Source of the DNA: Citreicella sp. C3M06 | GTDB taxonomy: Bacteria; Pseudomonadota; Alphaproteobacteria; Rhodobacterales; Rhodobacteraceae | Direction of reading: 5' to 3' | NCBI RefSeq assembly: GCF_018860705.1 | Contig: NZ_JAHKQA010000105.1 | Location: forward strand, 56,950 to 120,949 | DNA: 64,000 bases | In this document: positions 53,347 to 63,205 of the stretch, piece after piece | Position numbering within the stretch: the stretch's first letter is position 1 | How the letters are laid out: each line of letters opens with the position of its first letter | Made by a program: the position numbers and the translations under genes | Notes under the pieces: generated by a model | The model's input: the letters and a program-made list of their open reading frames with translations, nothing else | Database searches by the model: none | What the model was told of the DNA's origin: nothing

Positions 53347-54231
53347 ATGCGCATGACACCTGTGACCTTCAACGATCAGACATTGTCGCGACGCGCCATG
53401 AAAGCCGAGCTTCTTGACGCCGAAACCGAGCTGAAACTTGCCTATGCCTGGCGCGACCAGCGCGACGAGGCCGCCCTGCACCGGCTGATAACTGCCTATA
53501 TGCGTCTAGCTATTTCAATGGCTTCAAAGTTCAAGCGCTACGGCGCTCCGATGGGCGATCTCATTCAGGAAGCCGGTCTTGGCCTGATGAAGGCCGCCGA
53601 CAAGTTCGACCCTGATCGCGGCGTCCGCTTTTCGACCTATGCGGTGTGGTGGATCAAGGCGAGCATTCAGGATTACGTGATGCGCAACTGGTCGATGGTG
53701 CGCACCGGCTCGACCTCGTCGCAAAAGTCGCTGTTCTTCAACATGCGCCGGGTGCAGGCGCGTCTGGAGCGCGAAGCGCAGGCCGAAGGTCGCACACTGG
53801 AGCGCCACATGCTGCACGCCGCCATCGCAACGGAAATCGGCGTGCCGCTGCATGATGTCGAAATGATGGACGGGCGGCTTTCCGGCTCTGATTTCTCGCT
53901 CAACGCCACCCAGTCCAGCGACGAGGACGGGCGCGAATGGATCGACACGTTGGAAGACGATGGCGAGCAAGGCTCGGAGCAGGTCGAATTCGATCTCGAC
54001 AACGCCCAGCTGCGCGAATGGCTGGTCGTGGCGATGTCCTCGCTGAACGAACGCGAGCGCTTTATCGTGCGAGAGCGCAAGCTGCGCGACGAAAGCCGGA
54101 CGCTGGAAAGCCTCGGGCAGGAACTTGGGCTGTCGAAAGAGCGGGTGCGCCAGCTTGAGGCCGCGGCCTTTGGCAAGATGCGCAAGTCGCTTGAAGCGCA
54201 GAGCCGTGAGGTGCAACACTTCCTCGCATGA
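53347..54231 (+). CDS. rpoH: RNA polymerase heat-shock sigma factor (RpoH-II type)
   Basis: 294 residues of the sigma-70 group. Region 2 shows LIQEAGLGLMKAADKFD and STYAVWWIKASIQDYVMRN; the RpoH box RTGSTSSQKSLFFNMRR follows; region 4 ends with LGLSKERVRQLEAAA. The box and the N-terminus (SRRAMKAELLDAETELKLAYAW) match RpoH-II of Rhodobacter, which responds to singlet oxygen as well as heat. The ATGs at 53347 and 53353 are both possible. The stop overlaps the ChaN-like gene. Confidence 0.95.
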   Translation: MRMTPVTFNDQTLSRRAMKAELLDAETELKLAYAWRDQRDEAALHRLITAYMRLAISMASKFKRYGAPMGDLIQEAGLGLMKAADKFDPDRGVRFSTYAVWWIKASIQDYVMRNWSMVRTGSTSSQKSLFFNMRRVQARLEREAQAEGRTLERHMLHAAIATEIGVPLHDVEMMDGRLSGSDFSLNATQSSDEDGREWIDTLEDDGEQGSEQVEFDLDNAQLREWLVVAMSSLNERERFIVRERKLRDESRTLESLGQELGLSKERVRQLEAAAFGKMRKSLEAQSREVQHFLA

Positions 54232-55052
54232 TGCGTATCCTTCTGACCCTCTGCGCGGGCCTTGCCGCTTCTACCGCGTTTGCGGATGATGGCGATCTCT
54301 ATGCTGCCGAGGTGGTGTTCCTTGGCGAAGCACATGACAATCCCGGCCACCACGCCCGGCAAGCCGCGCTGGTGGCCGAGCTTGATCCAACGGCGCTGGT
54401 CTTCGAGATGCTGAGCCGCGAGCAGGCGACGCAGGTCCGCGCCGAGGATCGCACGGATCAGGCGCGGCTCGAGGCGCTGTTGGGCTGGGAAGCCAGCGGC
54501 TGGCCGGATTTCGCGATGTACTACCCGATCTTCGAGGCCGCCCCAGAGGCGGCGATCTATGGCGCGGCGCTGCCACGGGACGAGGCGCGCGAGGCACGTG
54601 ACGCGCCTCTGGCAGGCGTTTTCGGCCCCTCCGCCGGCTTCTACGGTCTTGACGAGGATCTGCCGCCGCAGATGCAGGCCATGCGCGAAGACTTGCAGAT
54701 GGCGGCGCATTGCAACAGCCTGCCGCCGGAGCTGCTGCCGATGATGGTGGATATCCAGCGCCTGCGCGATGCGCGGCTGGCGGAAACCGCGCTTGAGGCT
54801 TATGCGATTCACGGTGGCCCGGTGGTGGTCATCACCGGCAATGGCCACGCCCGCACCGATTGGGGCGCACCGATGCTGGCGCGCATGGCCGCGCCCGAGG
54901 TCAAGGTCGCCGCGCTGGGACAGGGTGAGGACGGCGCCGCCCCCGATGGCACCTTCGATCTGCTCGAAGACAGCCCTAGCGTGGCGCGCAAAGACCCCTG
55001 CGCGGATTTTGTCGCCCCCGAGCCCCCTGCCCCCGCCGCAGCAGCCGATTGA
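54228..55052 (+). CDS. ChaN-family haem-binding protein, exported
   Basis: 274 residues with an N-terminal signal (MMRILLTLCAGLAASTAFA). The ChaN signature VVFLGEAHDNPGHHARQ is near residue 30, followed by VFEMLSREQA and a late VVVITGNGHARTDWG. ChaN-like proteins bind haem through tyrosine and can dimerise with it. It starts inside the rpoH stop codon, so it is translated with the sigma factor; haem or iron stress may be linked to its regulon. A proline/alanine tail ends the protein. Confidence 0.88.
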   Translation: MMRILLTLCAGLAASTAFADDGDLYAAEVVFLGEAHDNPGHHARQAALVAELDPTALVFEMLSREQATQVRAEDRTDQARLEALLGWEASGWPDFAMYYPIFEAAPEAAIYGAALPRDEAREARDAPLAGVFGPSAGFYGLDEDLPPQMQAMREDLQMAAHCNSLPPELLPMMVDIQRLRDARLAETALEAYAIHGGPVVVITGNGHARTDWGAPMLARMAAPEVKVAALGQGEDGAAPDGTFDLLEDSPSVARKDPCADFVAPEPPAPAAAAD

Positions 55053-55101
55053 GTTTTCCCGCAGCGGCGCGTACCCCTTGGGCAACCAATGGGAGAACGT
55101 G

Positions 55102-56301
55102 ATGCTGGGCGGAAAACGGATCCTTCTGATCATCGGCGGCGGCATCGCGGCCTACAAGACGCTTGAGCTGATCCGTCGCCTGCGCGAGCGCGGCGCGGCG
55201 GTGACGCCGGTGATGACGGCGGCGGCGTCGCAATTCGTCACGCCGATGTCGGTCAGCGCGCTGGCGGGCGAGGCGGTGCACCGCGAGCTGTTCGACCTGA
55301 CCTCCGAGGCCGAGATGGGCCATATCCAGCTGTCCCGCGTGGCGGATCTTGTGCTGGTCTGCCCGGCAACGGCGGATCTCATGGCGAAGATGGCGCAGGG
55401 GCTGGCCGGAGACCTTGCCTCGACCCTGCTTCTGGCGACCGATACGCCGGTGATGGTCGTGCCCGCGATGAATGTGCGGATGTGGGACCACCCCGCCACC
55501 CAGCGCAATCTTGCGACCCTGCGCGGCGATGGCGTCACGGTTCTGGGGCCGGACTCGGGCGATATGGCCTGCGGCGAATACGGGCCGGGGCGGCTGGTCG
55601 AGGTGCCGCAGATCCTTGCGGCGCTCGAAACAGCACTTTCCGATGGCCCGCTGAAAGGGCGGCGCGTGCTGGTGACATCCGGCCCGACGCATGAGCCGAT
55701 CGACCCGGTGCGCTATATCGCCAACCGCTCGTCTGGTGCGCAGGGCACGGCGATTGCCGCGGCGCTGCGCGATCTGGGCGCCGAGGTGGTGTTTATCACC
55801 GGCCCCGCCGAGGTCGCCCGGCCCAGCGGCGTCGAGGTGATCGAGGTGCAAAGCGCCATAGAGATGCGCGCCGCCGTGATGGGGGCGCTGCCGGTCGATG
55901 CCGGGGTCTTTGCCGCCGCCGTGGCGGATTGGCGGGTCGAGAATGCGGGCGGGTCCAAGATCAAGAAGATCGCCGGGCAGATGCCAACGCTTTGCTTTAC
56001 CGAAAACCCCGACATCCTTGCCGAAGTGTCGAACCTGCCCGAGGGCCGCCCAGAACTGGTGGTCGGCTTTGCCGCCGAGACCGATGACGTGGTGGCCCAT
56101 GCCACCGACAAGCGGCTGCGCAAGGGCTGTGACTGGATCGTCGCCAATGATGTCAGCCCGGCGACCGGCATCATGGGCGGACCCGAAAACGCCATCGTGC
56201 TGATCTCGGACAGCGGGGCCGAAACTTGGCCGCGCATGGGCAAGAGCGACGTCGCCCGCCAATTGGCAGAGCGCATCGCGGCAAGGCTGGGCGCGCAATG
56301 A
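55102..56301 (+). CDS. coaBC: bifunctional phosphopantothenoylcysteine decarboxylase / phosphopantothenate-cysteine ligase
   Basis: 399 residues. The CoaC half has the flavin fold (ILLIIGGGIAAYKTLELIRR) with the VVPAMNVRMWDHPATQ and GDMACGEYGPGR blocks, the Asn and Cys being catalytic. The CoaB half follows from about 185 (LVTSGPTHEPIDPVRYIANRSSG). The enzyme makes 4'-phosphopantetheine for coenzyme A. A GGGAG Shine-Dalgarno supports the ATG at 55102 or the GTG at 55099. It is not followed by dut as in some relatives. Confidence 0.96.
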   Translation: MLGGKRILLIIGGGIAAYKTLELIRRLRERGAAVTPVMTAAASQFVTPMSVSALAGEAVHRELFDLTSEAEMGHIQLSRVADLVLVCPATADLMAKMAQGLAGDLASTLLLATDTPVMVVPAMNVRMWDHPATQRNLATLRGDGVTVLGPDSGDMACGEYGPGRLVEVPQILAALETALSDGPLKGRRVLVTSGPTHEPIDPVRYIANRSSGAQGTAIAAALRDLGAEVVFITGPAEVARPSGVEVIEVQSAIEMRAAVMGALPVDAGVFAAAVADWRVENAGGSKIKKIAGQMPTLCFTENPDILAEVSNLPEGRPELVVGFAAETDDVVAHATDKRLRKGCDWIVANDVSPATGIMGGPENAIVLISDSGAETWPRMGKSDVARQLAERIAARLGAQ

Positions 56302-56422
56302 CGGCATCGCGTTTCTGGGCGGACTGTTGCGCATGTTGGGGGCGCGCCTGCTCCACGTGGAACATCCTGTACGTCCCGGCGGTTCTTACTGCACCAGATC
56401 ACTGATGGCACAGGAGGACACG

Positions 56423-56614
56423 ATGTCGATCAAACGTATCGCGAAACAGGCCCTGTCGGCCTACGCCCGCAGCAAGACCCAAGCCAGCCACACCGGCCCT
56501 AACGGCAGCCCGGTCCGCAACCGCCCGATCCGCACCAGCAAGGTCAAGCGTGGCCGGAGCATGGAGGGACAGCTTCTCTCGAAGGTCGCGCGGTCGCTGC
56601 GCAAGGCCTTCTGA
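56423..56614 (+). CDS. small basic protein (63 aa)
   Basis: The peptide MSIKRIAKQALSAYARSK is rich in lysine and arginine throughout and ends with SLRKAF. The net charge is strongly positive, so binding to RNA or DNA is possible. An AGGAGG Shine-Dalgarno lies 6 nt before the ATG and a strong terminator follows 28 bp after the stop, so it is very likely a real gene. I know no family. Confidence 0.72.
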   Translation: MSIKRIAKQALSAYARSKTQASHTGPNGSPVRNRPIRTSKVKRGRSMEGQLLSKVARSLRKAF

Positions 56615-56642
56615 GCACCGCCCAAGCGCCCTGATATGACAA

Positions 56643-56667
56643 AAGCCCCGACCGTTGGTCGGGGCTT
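56643..56667. terminator. bidirectional hairpin terminator
   Basis: AAGCCCCGACC and GGTCGGGGCTT form a perfect 11-bp stem with a GTT loop. A AAAA on the left and TTCC on the right suit both the small protein gene and the convergent ettA. Confidence 0.88.
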
Positions 56668-56719
56668 CCTTTGTTCGTAGCTTCGGACAAGCGGCGCAGA
56701 CCGCCTTGTCAGCACCAGC

Positions 56720-58375
56720 TCAGCGGGTGAACTTCTTGAACTTGACCCGCTTGGGCTCAACCGCATCGGGGCCGAGGCGACGCTTCTTGTCTTCCTCGTA
56801 ATCCTCGAAGTTGCCCTCGAACCACTCCACATGCGCATCGCCTTCGAAGGCAAGGATATGCGTGCAGATCCGGTCAAGGAAGAAACGGTCGTGCGAGATC
56901 ACCACGGCGCAGCCGGCGAAATCGACCAGCGCGTCTTCGAGCGCCCGCAGGGTTTCCACGTCAAGGTCGTTGGTCGGTTCGTCGAGCAGCAACACGTTGC
57001 CGCCTTCCTTGAGCAGCCGCGCCATATGGACCCGGTTACGCTCACCGCCCGAAAGCAGGCCGACCTTTTTCTGCTGGTCGGTGCCCTTGAAGTTGAAGGC
57101 ACCGCAATAGGCGCGGCTGTTGATCTCGGCATCGCCGAGCTTGATCACTTCGGCGCCGCCGGAAATCGCTTCCCAGACGTTGGCGTCCGGTTCCAGATCG
57201 TCGCGCGACTGGTCGACATAGCTCAGCTGCACGGTGTTGCCGACCTCGATCGTGCCCTCGTCGGGCTGTTCATGGCCGGTGATCATCTTGAACAGCGTCG
57301 ATTTACCGGCACCGTTCGGGCCGATCACACCAACGATGCCGCCGGGCGGCAGGCTGAAGGACAGGTTCTCGATCAGCAGCTTGTCGCCCATCGCCTTGCG
57401 GACGTTCTCGAGCTCGAGCACCTTGGAGCCAAGCCGCTCGCCATTCGGAATGACGATCTGCGCCTTGCCGACGCGTTCGCGCACCGATTGATCGGCCAGC
57501 TTTTCATAGGACTGGATCCGCGCCTTGGATTTGGCCTGACGCGCCTTGGCGCCCTGCCGCATCCATTCCAGTTCGCGTTCCAGCGTCTTTTGCTTGGCCT
57601 TGTCCTCGCGCGCTTCCTGCAGCAGGCGCTTGGCTTTCTGTTCGACCCAGCTGGAATAGTTGCCCTCGTAGGGGATGCCCCGACCACGGTCGAGTTCCAG
57701 AATCCAGCCGGTGATCGCATCAAGGAAGTAGCGGTCGTGGGTGACGATCAGGATCGTGCCCTTGTATTCGACAAGGTGATTCTGAAGCCAGGCGATGGTT
57801 TCAGCGTCAAGGTGGTTGGTCGGTTCGTCGAGCAGCAGCATATCGGGCGCTTCGAGCAGCAGCTTGCACAGCGCAACGCGGCGGCGTTCACCGCCCGACA
57901 GGGTGGTCACATCGGCATCGTCCGCCGGGCAGCGCAGGGCCTCCATCGCGATGTCGATCTGGTTGTCGAGCTCCCACAGGTTCTCGGCGTCGATCTGATC
58001 CTGCAGCGCCGCCATCTCGTCGGCGGTCTCTTCGCTGTAGTTCATCGCCAGCTCGTTGTACTTGTCGAGCTTGGCCTGCTTGGCGGCAACGCCCAGCATG
58101 ACGTTCTGACGGACGTTGAGCTCGGGCTCAAGATGCGGCTCCTGCGGCAGATAGCCAACCTTGGCGCCCTCGGCCGCCCAGGCTTCGCCGCTGAAATCCT
58201 TGTCGGTGCCCGCCATGATTCGCATCAGCGTCGACTTGCCCGAGCCGTTGACGCCGACAACCCCGATCTTGACTCCGGGCAGGAAGCTGAGCTTGATGTT
58301 TTCAAAGCACTTCTTGCCGCCGGGATAGGTTTTGGACACTCCATCCATGTGGTAGACGTACTGATAGCTGGCCAT
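56720..58375 (-). CDS. ettA: energy-dependent translational throttle protein EttA (ABC-F)
   Basis: 551 residues with two ABC domains in tandem: P-loops GVNGSGKST and GPNGAGKST, signature motifs TLSGGERRRVAL and LLSGGERNRVHM, and Walker B LLLDEPTNHLD and LLLDEPTNDLD. The linker between is charged (KAKQKTLERELEWMRQGAKA). EttA binds the ribosomal E-site and senses the ADP/ATP ratio. The ATG at 58375 has a GGAGG upstream. Confidence 0.96.
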   Translation of the reverse strand: MASYQYVYHMDGVSKTYPGGKKCFENIKLSFLPGVKIGVVGVNGSGKSTLMRIMAGTDKDFSGEAWAAEGAKVGYLPQEPHLEPELNVRQNVMLGVAAKQAKLDKYNELAMNYSEETADEMAALQDQIDAENLWELDNQIDIAMEALRCPADDADVTTLSGGERRRVALCKLLLEAPDMLLLDEPTNHLDAETIAWLQNHLVEYKGTILIVTHDRYFLDAITGWILELDRGRGIPYEGNYSSWVEQKAKRLLQEAREDKAKQKTLERELEWMRQGAKARQAKSKARIQSYEKLADQSVRERVGKAQIVIPNGERLGSKVLELENVRKAMGDKLLIENLSFSLPPGGIVGVIGPNGAGKSTLFKMITGHEQPDEGTIEVGNTVQLSYVDQSRDDLEPDANVWEAISGGAEVIKLGDAEINSRAYCGAFNFKGTDQQKKVGLLSGGERNRVHMARLLKEGGNVLLLDEPTNDLDVETLRALEDALVDFAGCAVVISHDRFFLDRICTHILAFEGDAHVEWFEGNFEDYEEDKKRRLGPDAVEPKRVKFKKFTR

Positions 58376-58682
58376 GCGGTCCTCCGGTGACTGGTTGCGG
58401 CCTGTATCGCACCGCTGCGCACGGATGCAAAGGCCCGGCGCGGGCAGTTTATGCGTGTCTCACAAGCGAATTTCAGAGTTTTGAGGCTCATCCGCACCGG
58501 AAACGGCGACGGCGCGCCGGATGGCGCCCATGCCGGGGTGCAGAATGACCCTCTCCGCAGGTGTTTGGCCACGCGATGCGGTGCCCTCTTGCCACGCCAG
58601 CCGGGGAACCCGCTCATTTCATGTTGAAGTTGACCCGCGATCCAGTGTCTGTTCATCCGATCCTGTCACGACACGAGTCAAG
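58376..58682. other. 307-bp intergenic region between ettA and nadD
   Basis: The genes diverge from here. It holds at least two promoters, but I see no clear operator, hairpin or coding signal. Confidence 0.5.
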
Positions 58683-59321
58683 ATGACCTGGGACGCTTAC
58701 GAAACCGGCTTCGCGCTCGCGCCCGGACAGAAAGTCGGAGTGTTCGGTGGATCGTTCGATCCGCCGCACGCCGGTCATGTCCACATCACGCTGGAGGCGC
58801 TGCGCCGTTTCCGGCTCGATCGCGTGTTGTGGCTGGTCAGCCCGGGCAACCCGCTCAAGCCGCATGGGCCGGCGCCGCTGGCACAGCGGCTGGCGGCATC
58901 GCGGGCGATCATGCAGCACCCCAAGGTCATCGTCAGCGATTTCGAGGCGATCGCGGGCACGCGCTATACCGCAAGCACCCTGCGGGCGCTGCAAAAGGCC
59001 TATCGCCGGGCGCATTTCGTCTGGCTGATGGGGGCCGACAATCTGGCGCAGTTTCACCGCTGGGAAGACTGGCGCGGCATCATGGACAGCACACCGGTCG
59101 GGGTGCTGGCGCGGCCCGGCAGCCGCCTTGCCGGGCGTGGCTCTGTCGCGGCGACGGTCTATGGCTCGGCCCGCCTGCCCGCTCGTTCTGCCCCGCTGCT
59201 TGCGATGCATCGCGCGCCCGCGTGGTGCTTTGTCGATGTGCCGATGATCGATCTCAGCTCGACCGAACTGCGCCGGGGCCGCGCAGATAACGGTGAAAGT
59301 GATCCCGATGCATTGGCCTGA
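58683..59321 (+). CDS. nadD: nicotinate-nucleotide adenylyltransferase
   Basis: 212 residues. [18 protein letters not shown] is the nucleotidyl-transferase HxGH loop, [14 protein letters not shown] and [11 protein letters not shown] (SSTxxR) complete the active site. The enzyme joins nicotinate mononucleotide and ATP in NAD synthesis. I chose the ATG at 58683; the frame is open further left (58521) without sequence resembling NadD. Neighbouring rsfS/proA are absent here. Confidence 0.95.
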   Translation: MTWDAYETGFALAPGQKVGVFGGSFDPPHAGHVHITLEALRRFRLDRVLWLVSPGNPLKPHGPAPLAQRLAASRAIMQHPKVIVSDFEAIAGTRYTASTLRALQKAYRRAHFVWLMGADNLAQFHRWEDWRGIMDSTPVGVLARPGSRLAGRGSVAATVYGSARLPARSAPLLAMHRAPAWCFVDVPMIDLSSTELRRGRADNGESDPDALA

Positions 59322-59360
59322 CGCTTGCCCGCGAGCGCGGCGCTTTGCTAGATCGACATC

Positions 59361-60854
59361 ATGACGCATCAGCTTTCACGCCGCCATTTCCTTGCCGCGC
59401 TTGGCGCCTCTGGCCTCGGCGCCGCAACGCCCGCGCTGGCCGGGGCGCCAACCGCATCGCTGCGGCCCGTCGCACGGGGCGAAGATCTGCGCTTGCGCAG
59501 CATCGCCAGCGCCGAAGAGCTGATCGCGGCGGCAAAGCTGAGCGGCGCTGTCGGTTTCACTGTGCTCGACGCCGCCACCGGCACGGTGATCGACAGCCAC
59601 GCCGCCACGCTTGGCCTGCCCCCCGCCAGCGTGGCGAAGGCGATCACCGCGTCCTACGCCTTGGCGACGCTGGGGCCGGACCACCGCTTCAACACCGACC
59701 TGCTCGCCACCGGCGACGTGGTCGAAGGCGTGCTCAAGGGCGATCTGATCCTGCTGGGCGGCGGCGATCCGACGCTGGACACCGACGGCATGGCCGAGCT
59801 TGTGCTGATACTCAAGGCCGCGGGCGTTGCGCGGGTCGAGGGGCGCTTCCTCGTCTGCGGTGGCACGCTGCCCTACACCCCGACCATTGATCCCGGCCAG
59901 CCCGAACATGTCGGCTACAGCCCCGCGGTGTCGGGTCTTGCGCTGAATTACAACCGCGTGCATTTCGAATGGCACAAGGGCGGCAACGGCTATCAAGTCA
60001 GCATGGATGCGCCCTCGCCGACGCTGCGCCCGGCGGTTCGGATGGCAAGCATGGGCGTGATCACCCGCGACGTGCCGCTCTATACCTATCATGACGGCGG
60101 CGCCCGCGACGAATGGACGGTGGCGCGCGGCGCGCTGGGGAACAGCGGCGCGCGCTGGCTGCCGGTGCGCAAGCCCGACCGCTATGCCGGCGAGGTCTTT
60201 CAGGTGCTGGCCGGCGGCAAGGGCGTCAGCGTGCCCGCCCCCGAAATGGTCGCGACCTGCCCGCCGGGCACGCTGCTGGCGCGCAAGCAAAGCGCGCCGC
60301 TGGCGGATGTGCTTCGCGACATGCTGAAATGGTCGACCAACCTGACCGCCGAGATGGTCGGCCTTGCCGCCACCCGTGCCAGGCTGGGCGAGGCGCAATC
60401 GATGCGCCATTCGGCCGCGGAAATGAGCGCTTGGGCCCGCAGCGAATTTGGCCTCGAGCAGGTGGCGCTGGTGGATCATTCCGGCCTTGGCGAAGACAGC
60501 CGCATCACCTCGCAAGACATGGCGAAACTGCTGCTGCGCCAGCAGGTCGGACTGAAGGCGCTGCTGAAGCCGGTCCCGCTGCGCGACAGCACAAGCAAGG
60601 TCTTCAAGGATGCATCGCAAGCGGTTCACGCCAAGACCGGGACGCTGAACTTTGTCAGCGGCCTTGCCGGCTACGTCGATCTGGACGGCGGAGAAGAGCT
60701 GGTGTTTGCCTTCTTCAGCGGCGATCTCGACCGCCGCGCCAAGCTGAGCAAGGCGCAGCGCGAGCGCCCCGAAGGTGGCAAGGCATGGAACACCCGCGCC
60801 AAGATGCTTCAGCAGGCGCTGATCGAACGCTGGGCGGTGCTGGCCGAGGCATAA
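59361..60854 (+). CDS. dacB: D-alanyl-D-alanine carboxypeptidase/endopeptidase (PBP4 type, S13)
   Basis: 497 residues with a twin-arginine signal (SRRHFLAALGASGLGAATPALA), so export through Tat is likely. The penicillin-binding motifs are SVAK (ASVAKAIT), STN (KWSTNLTAEM) and KTG (HAKTGTLNF). It trims or cleaves cross-links in peptidoglycan. An insertion between SxxK and SxN is typical of S13 enzymes. It converges with the TerB-like gene with 16 bp between stops. Confidence 0.93.
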   Translation: MTHQLSRRHFLAALGASGLGAATPALAGAPTASLRPVARGEDLRLRSIASAEELIAAAKLSGAVGFTVLDAATGTVIDSHAATLGLPPASVAKAITASYALATLGPDHRFNTDLLATGDVVEGVLKGDLILLGGGDPTLDTDGMAELVLILKAAGVARVEGRFLVCGGTLPYTPTIDPGQPEHVGYSPAVSGLALNYNRVHFEWHKGGNGYQVSMDAPSPTLRPAVRMASMGVITRDVPLYTYHDGGARDEWTVARGALGNSGARWLPVRKPDRYAGEVFQVLAGGKGVSVPAPEMVATCPPGTLLARKQSAPLADVLRDMLKWSTNLTAEMVGLAATRARLGEAQSMRHSAAEMSAWARSEFGLEQVALVDHSGLGEDSRITSQDMAKLLLRQQVGLKALLKPVPLRDSTSKVFKDASQAVHAKTGTLNFVSGLAGYVDLDGGEELVFAFFSGDLDRRAKLSKAQRERPEGGKAWNTRAKMLQQALIERWAVLAEA

Positions 60855-60870
60855 CCCCCGACCGGCATTC

Positions 60871-61323
60871 TTAGGCCGGCAGATGGCGTGCCCGCGCGCC
60901 GCGCTCAATGGCGGCGGCGTGCAGGCGATCAATGTCCAGCTCGTAGCGAATTTCCTCGAGCAGGCGCAGTTCCTCGTCTCCCAGCGCGCCATCGGCGGCG
61001 GCCACGTCGCAGGCCAGCGCATAGGCGGTTTCAAACAGCCGCTCGGGCAGGTTGTCGCGGATCAGGCCAAACAGCGCGTCCAGCCCTTCCTCTTGCTCGA
61101 ACAGCGAAAACACCAGATCGGTCATCGCGCGAATGCGGTCGGTGTCGTAATCGGCAAAGATCGGCAGCATGTTGACCGAGGTCTCGATCTTGACCAGTTC
61201 GGCGGTGCGCACGTTCTGATCCGATGCCGAAATGGCGATCATCAACGCCACCAGACAATCTTGCGGAGTCAACGGATGGGTGACGGCGTCCTGCATATCT
61301 GCGCTTTCTTGCTGCTGTGTCAT
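60871..61323 (-). CDS. TerB-like tellurite-resistance-family protein
   Basis: 150 residues, helical. The TerB-type core is visible in ALMIAISASDQNVRTAELVKIE, the acidic FADYDTDR and the late DVAAADGALGDEELRLLEEI, where the DG-L-EE pattern binds metal in TerB. It has no other ter genes near it, so tellurite resistance should not be assumed. The ATG at 61323 is preferred; the frame is open for 580 codons upstream, antisense to lysS. It is divergent from lysS. Confidence 0.85.
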   Translation of the reverse strand: MTQQQESADMQDAVTHPLTPQDCLVALMIAISASDQNVRTAELVKIETSVNMLPIFADYDTDRIRAMTDLVFSLFEQEEGLDALFGLIRDNLPERLFETAYALACDVAAADGALGDEELRLLEEIRYELDIDRLHAAAIERGARARHLPA

Positions 61324-61431
61324 CAGGCAATTTATTGACCCGACCTCGCGTCTGCAATAGGACGCGGCTTTGTGCCCTCGCACTGCGCGGAGGCACGCCT
61401 TGTCTTGACCCACGTGAATGGAGAGTTTCGG

Positions 61432-63006
61432 ATGCCCGATCTGCGCGATGCCGCCATGAGTTCGAAGGCCTGGCCCTTTGAAGAGGCCCGCCGCATCCTG
61501 AAACGCTACGAGAAAAAGCCGCCCGAAAAGGGATATGTGCTGTTCGAAACCGGCTACGGGCCGTCTGGCCTGCCGCATATCGGCACCTTTGGCGAGGTGG
61601 CGCGCACCACGATGATCCGCCGTGCTTTCGAGCTGATTTCCGACATTCCGACCCGGCTGATCTGCTTTTCCGATGACATGGACGGCATGCGCAAAGTGCC
61701 GGAAAACGTGCCGAACCAAGCGCTCTTGCAGGCCAACCTGCAACGCCCGCTGACCGTGGTGCCCGACCCGTTCGAGCAATATGAAAGCTTCGGTCATCAT
61801 AACAACGCGATGCTGCGCCGGTTCCTGGACACCTTCGGGTTTCAGTACGATTTCTACTCGGCGAGCGAATTCTACGCCTCGGGCCAGTTCGACGAAATCC
61901 TGCTGCGCTGCGCGGAGAAATACGATGAGCTGATGGCGATCATGCTCAAATCGCTGCGCGACGAGCGGGCGGCGACTTATTCGATCTTTCTGCCGATCCA
62001 CCCGGAAACCGGCCGGGTGCTGTATGTTCCGATCAAGCATGTTGATGCCGCCAACGGCACCATCACATTCGATGACGACGACGGCGTAGAATACACGCTC
62101 CCGGTTACGGGCGGCAAGGTCAAGCTGCAGTGGAAGCCCGATTTCGGCGCCCGCTGGGCTGCGCTTGGCGTCGATTTCGAGATGTACGGCAAGGACCACA
62201 GCACCAACACGCCGATCTATGACGGCATCTGCCGGGCCCTTGGCGTGCGCGCGCCCGAGCATTTCACCTATGAGCTGTTCCTTGATGACTCCGGCCAGAA
62301 GATCAGCAAATCCAAGGGCAACGGCCTGTCGATCGACGAATGGCTGACCTATGCCGCGTCGGAATCGCTGTCGTATTTCATGTATCAGAAGCCCAAGACC
62401 GCCAAGCGGCTGTGGTGGGATGTGATCCCCAAGGCGGTGGACGAATACCACCAGCAACTGCGCGCCTATCCCGACCAGACGCCCGAGCAGAAGCTGAACA
62501 ACCCGGTCTGGCACATCCACGGCGGCAATGTGCCGGAATCGAAAATGCTGGTGCCGTTTTCCATGTTGCTCAACCTCGCCTCGGCCGCCGGGGCCGAAGA
62601 CAAGGACGCGATGTGGGGCTTCATCAAGCGCTACGCCCCCGATGCATCGCCCAAGGACAACCCCGACATGGATGCCGCCGCCGGCTACGCGGTGCGCTAC
62701 TACAATGATTTCGTGAAGCCGACCAAGAAGTTCCGCGCCCCCACCGAACAGGAAAAGGTGGCGATGCAGGATCTGGCGACGCGTCTGCGCGCCCATGACG
62801 GCGCGGCGGATGACGATGCGTTGCAGACCATCGTCTTTGCCGTCGGCAAGGACCATGGGTTCGAGAACCTGCGTGAGTGGTTCAAGGCGCTCTACGAGGT
62901 GTTGCTCGGGCAAAGCCAGGGGCCGCGGTTCGGCGGGTTCATCGCGCTCTACGGGGTCGACGAAACGGTGACGCTGATCGAAAACGGCATCAACGGCACG
63001 CTCTAG
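61432..63006 (+). CDS. lysS: lysyl-tRNA synthetase, class I
   Basis: 524 residues. This is the class I (archaeal-type) enzyme, as in many Alphaproteobacteria: HIGH-like motif [11 protein letters not shown] near the start and KMSKS-like [12 protein letters not shown] later. [14 protein letters not shown] and [16 protein letters not shown] are also typical. It charges tRNA-Lys. A GGAGAG Shine-Dalgarno 7 nt upstream supports the ATG at 61432; MSSKAWPF at 61456 is the alternative. Confidence 0.96.
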   Translation: MPDLRDAAMSSKAWPFEEARRILKRYEKKPPEKGYVLFETGYGPSGLPHIGTFGEVARTTMIRRAFELISDIPTRLICFSDDMDGMRKVPENVPNQALLQANLQRPLTVVPDPFEQYESFGHHNNAMLRRFLDTFGFQYDFYSASEFYASGQFDEILLRCAEKYDELMAIMLKSLRDERAATYSIFLPIHPETGRVLYVPIKHVDAANGTITFDDDDGVEYTLPVTGGKVKLQWKPDFGARWAALGVDFEMYGKDHSTNTPIYDGICRALGVRAPEHFTYELFLDDSGQKISKSKGNGLSIDEWLTYAASESLSYFMYQKPKTAKRLWWDVIPKAVDEYHQQLRAYPDQTPEQKLNNPVWHIHGGNVPESKMLVPFSMLLNLASAAGAEDKDAMWGFIKRYAPDASPKDNPDMDAAAGYAVRYYNDFVKPTKKFRAPTEQEKVAMQDLATRLRAHDGAADDDALQTIVFAVGKDHGFENLREWFKALYEVLLGQSQGPRFGGFIALYGVDETVTLIENGINGTL

Positions 63007-63054
63007 CCGTTGCCACGTGGCGGGCCATCTTGCTCTTGCAGGAGGGGAACCCGC

Positions 63055-63205
63055 ATAAAACATCTGATCTACGCGACACAGGCCGCGCTGGCATTGGCCG
63101 GGGCGGCCGTTCCATTGGCGGCGCAGGACCGCAGCGCCATTCCCGGCCTAGTGCGCGAACAACTCCGCGCGTTTCGCGCGGGCGATCTGGCGGGCGCAAA
63201 GGGCA
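63055..63205 (+). pseudogene. DUF4864-like gene, 5' part, cut by an insertion sequence
   Basis: A perfect GGAGG stands 9 nt before ATA, which opens a frame IKHLIYATQAALALAGAAVP followed by LAAQDRSAIPGLVREQLRAFRAGDLAGA. The signal peptide and the xxQLxAFRAxD pattern resemble the start of DUF4864 proteins. After about 50 codons it runs into insertion-sequence DNA and the frame stops at 63235. The start codon appears to have changed from ATG to ATA. Gene order, directly after lysS, suggests it was once its operon partner. Confidence 0.7.

Noticed and set aside
56831..58390. Plus-strand frame of 519 residues
   Set aside because: Mirror of ettA; no motif of its own.
60871..61323. Tellurite resistance operon
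   Set aside because: Only a TerB-like fold is present; no terACDEZ genes are found nearby.
61324..63063. Minus-strand frame of 730 residues including the TerB-like gene
   Set aside because: All but the last 150 codons are antisense to the class I lysyl-tRNA synthetase.
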